Assembly: GCA_903837285.1 (NCBI GenBank)
Contig: CAILUD010000188.1
Coordinates: forward strand, 1-41,771
Direction: 5' to 3'
Length of the DNA: 41,771 nucleotides
DNA from: an uncultured Bacteroidota bacterium
GTDB lineage: Bacteria > Bacteroidota > Bacteroidia > Bacteroidales > GWA2-32-17
Shown: positions 40,036 through 41,771 of the stretch, piece by piece
Layout: the number at the start of each line of letters is the position of its first letter
Numbering within the stretch: position 1 is the first letter of the stretch
The notes under the pieces: model-generated
The model's database searches: none
What the model saw: only the letters and a program-made list of their open reading frames with translations
What the model was told of the DNA's origin: nothing
Translations under genes and position numbers: made by a program

Positions 40036-41771
40036 ATGCAAAAACGAATAATTTTTATTGTTCTATGTTTTTCGTTTTTTGTTGTTAATTCGTTTTGCTT
40101 TTCGCAGAATACCAGAATTGATTCTCTAATAAATGCCCTTAAAACAATAAAAGCAGATACTTTAAAGGTTAAAACTTATAATAAACTTTTTTTAGAATTT
40201 GAATATGAGGATACAATAAAAGCCCGAGAATATTTAAATAAAGCACTTGCAATATCAAAAAAAAATAATTATAAAAATGGACTTGCAGATACTTATTTAT
40301 ATTTTGGATATTATTATGAAGATAATGGAAATTATTTAGATGCATTAAAAAATCATCTCGAGAGTTTAAAAATATGTAAAATTTTAAATGATAAAAGAGG
40401 TATTGCAAGTTCATATAACAATATAGGAAATATTTTTCAGGCACTAGGCAATTATCCAGAAGCGTTAAAAAATTATTTATCTTCTTTAAAAATTAAAGAA
40501 GAATTAGGAGATAAAGTAGGCATTGCACGTGCTTATAATAATATTGGAATTATTTATAGAGGTCAAAACAATTATAAAGAAGCATTAAAAAATTATAATA
40601 TTTGTTTAAGGTTATGCGAAGCTTTGGGCGATAAAGCAGGTGTTGCAAGTTCGTATAATAATATAGGGCTTATTTGTTTTTATACACGCAAATATGAAGA
40701 AGCATTAACAAATTACTTTGCATCGTTAAAAATTGTAGAAGAAATAGAAGATAAAGTTAGTATTGCATATACTTATAATAATATTGGAGGAGTATATTTT
40801 GATCAAGGCAATTATAACGAAGCTTTAAAAAGATATTTGGCTTCTTTGACAATAGAAAAAGAATTAGGTAACAAAGCAGGTGTTGCAAGTTCTTATATAA
40901 ATATTGGTGATGTTTATACTAAACAAAAGAAATACAAAGAAGCTAAAGAATTTCTTGTAAAAGCAAAAGAATTTTCAAATGAAATTGGACATAAAGAATA
41001 TTTAAGAATTTCATACTGCAGTTTAACAGTTCTAGATAGCGCTATAGGTAATTATAAAGGAGCTTATGAAAATTATAAGCTTTATATTTTGTATCATGAT
41101 AGTATAGATAATGAAGAAACTCGAAAAAAAACAATTCAATCTCAAATGACTTTTGATTTTGAGAAAAAAGAAGCTGTTGCAACTGCCGAACATAAAAAAG
41201 AACTAGAAAATCAACATTCTTTAGCCGAAGAAAAAAGTAGGAAACAGAAAATAGTTATAATGTTTGTAGTATTTGGTCTATTGTTAGTACTTGTATTTGC
41301 AGGGTTTATTTTCCGTTCATTAAGAATTACAAGAAAACAAAAGAAAACAATTGAAAAACAAAAAATAGTTGTAGATGAGAAGAATATTCAGTTAGGGCAA
41401 CAAAATGAAGAAATTTCAACTCAGCGTGATGAAATAGAAGCCCAGCGCGACGAAATTGAAGCTCAACGTGATTTGGTAACAATTCAAAAAGAAAGTATCG
41501 AAGAAATTCATAAAGAAGTAACAGATAGTATTAATTATGCAAAACGAATTCAGGAAGCTTTACTTCCGGTTACTGAATCTTCTAGATCAATATTAGGAGA
41601 ACATTTTATACTTTTTAAACCTAAGAATATTGTAAGTGGAGATTTTTACTGGACTACAAAAATAAATAATTATTTAATTGTAGCAGTAGCAGACTGCACA
41701 GGACATGGAGTTCCCGGAGCTTTTATGTCAATGCTTGGTATTAGTTTTTTAAATGAAATAGTACAAAAGCA
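40036..41771 (+). CDS. TPR receptor-like SpoIIE/PP2C phosphatase, array member 5 (partial)
   Basis: Open from the ATG at 40036 to the window end with no stop, 578 whole codons. It starts with a signal peptide (MQKRIIFIVLCFSFFVVNSFCFSQ), then TPR units (ASSYNNIGNIFQALGNYPEA and similar) to about residue 340. A membrane helix lies at about 406-428, followed by a coiled coil with the heptad QRDEIEA twice before QRDLV, as in member 2. The phosphatase begins (SGDFYW, ADCTGHGVPGAFMSMLG) and is cut at LNEIVQK, so whether it carries the dispersed-repeat insert cannot be seen. It begins 17 bases after the stop of member 4. Confidence 0.88.
   Translation, partial: MQKRIIFIVLCFSFFVVNSFCFSQNTRIDSLINALKTIKADTLKVKTYNKLFLEFEYEDTIKAREYLNKALAISKKNNYKNGLADTYLYFGYYYEDNGNYLDALKNHLESLKICKILNDKRGIASSYNNIGNIFQALGNYPEALKNYLSSLKIKEELGDKVGIARAYNNIGIIYRGQNNYKEALKNYNICLRLCEALGDKAGVASSYNNIGLICFYTRKYEEALTNYFASLKIVEEIEDKVSIAYTYNNIGGVYFDQGNYNEALKRYLASLTIEKELGNKAGVASSYINIGDVYTKQKKYKEAKEFLVKAKEFSNEIGHKEYLRISYCSLTVLDSAIGNYKGAYENYKLYILYHDSIDNEETRKKTIQSQMTFDFEKKEAVATAEHKKELENQHSLAEEKSRKQKIVIMFVVFGLLLVLVFAGFIFRSLRITRKQKKTIEKQKIVVDEKNIQLGQQNEEISTQRDEIEAQRDEIEAQRDLVTIQKESIEEIHKEVTDSINYAKRIQEALLPVTESSRSILGEHFILFKPKNIVSGDFYWTTKINNYLIVAVADCTGHGVPGAFMSMLGISFLNEIVQK

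Noticed and set aside
40169-40444. 91-residue minus-strand open frame
   Set aside because: It is antisense to the TPR part of the fifth phosphatase and has a low-complexity F/Y/L-rich composition.
30052-41771. Histidine kinase reading of the TPR-coiled-coil proteins
   Set aside because: There is no H-box or ATP-binding N/G motif. The C-terminal motifs (SGDFYW, ADCTGHG, DGMD, FTDG, DDVT) are those of SpoIIE/PP2C phosphatases.

Overview
The window is AT-rich DNA from a member of the Bacteroidota, most likely an environmental lineage near the Bacteroidales. The evidence is: type IX secretion (T9SS) C-terminal sorting domains on three secreted proteins, a TonB-dependent receptor with a surface lipoprotein, an S46 dipeptidyl-peptidase, -7 promoter boxes of the TAnnTTTG type (one with a perfectly spaced -33 TTTG), and the folP-cdaA and DoxX-tpiA gene neighbourhoods.

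Layout. Positions 1-12967 are mostly housekeeping: acyl-CoA dehydrogenase, CysQ, a POT-type transporter, a small TPR/membrane protein, RNase HI, a DEAD-box helicase, triosephosphate isomerase, a DoxX/MauE-like membrane protein, thymidylate kinase, dihydropteroate synthase, diadenylate cyclase and a TIGR01777 epimerase. A GC-rich mobile patch at 6927-7617 interrupts them. It holds a solo DUF559 endonuclease gene whose upstream flank was split by a 197-bp MITE-like element with a 10-bp target duplication.

12972-20088 is a secretion and vitamin block. A T9SS-secreted M6 metalloprotease comes first, then a cobalamin riboswitch, then a tightly coupled four-gene operon: DUF4465 surface protein, unknown surface protein, BtuB-like TonB receptor and BtuG-like lipoprotein. 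Together they look like a cobamide capture and import system in which two of the accessory proteins are T9SS cargo.

20089-21746 resembles a small cassette array without an integrase. It has a toxin-antitoxin pair and a PepSY-like lipoprotein, all on the minus strand. The two units share a nearly identical promoter/leader and a repeated 3' sequence, and a 130-bp imperfect palindrome with CTAAC/GTTAG ends lies between them. Next come a DPP7-type S46 peptidase, an AddB-like nuclease, and an unusual protein joining 18 tandem 12-residue repeats to a TIGYGD potassium-channel pore.

30052-41771 is a tandem array of five paralogous membrane phosphatases, the last cut by the window end. Each has a signal peptide, periplasmic TPRs in 40-residue units, one membrane helix, a heptad coiled coil and a cytoplasmic SpoIIE/PP2C domain. 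In three of them a dispersed hairpin repeat of this genome, present as a free intergenic copy at 24100-24171, sits in frame inside the phosphatase domain at the same site. The paralogs also differ by whole heptads in the coiled coil and show a gene-conversion-like patch. This array and the B12 operon are the most interesting parts of the window.
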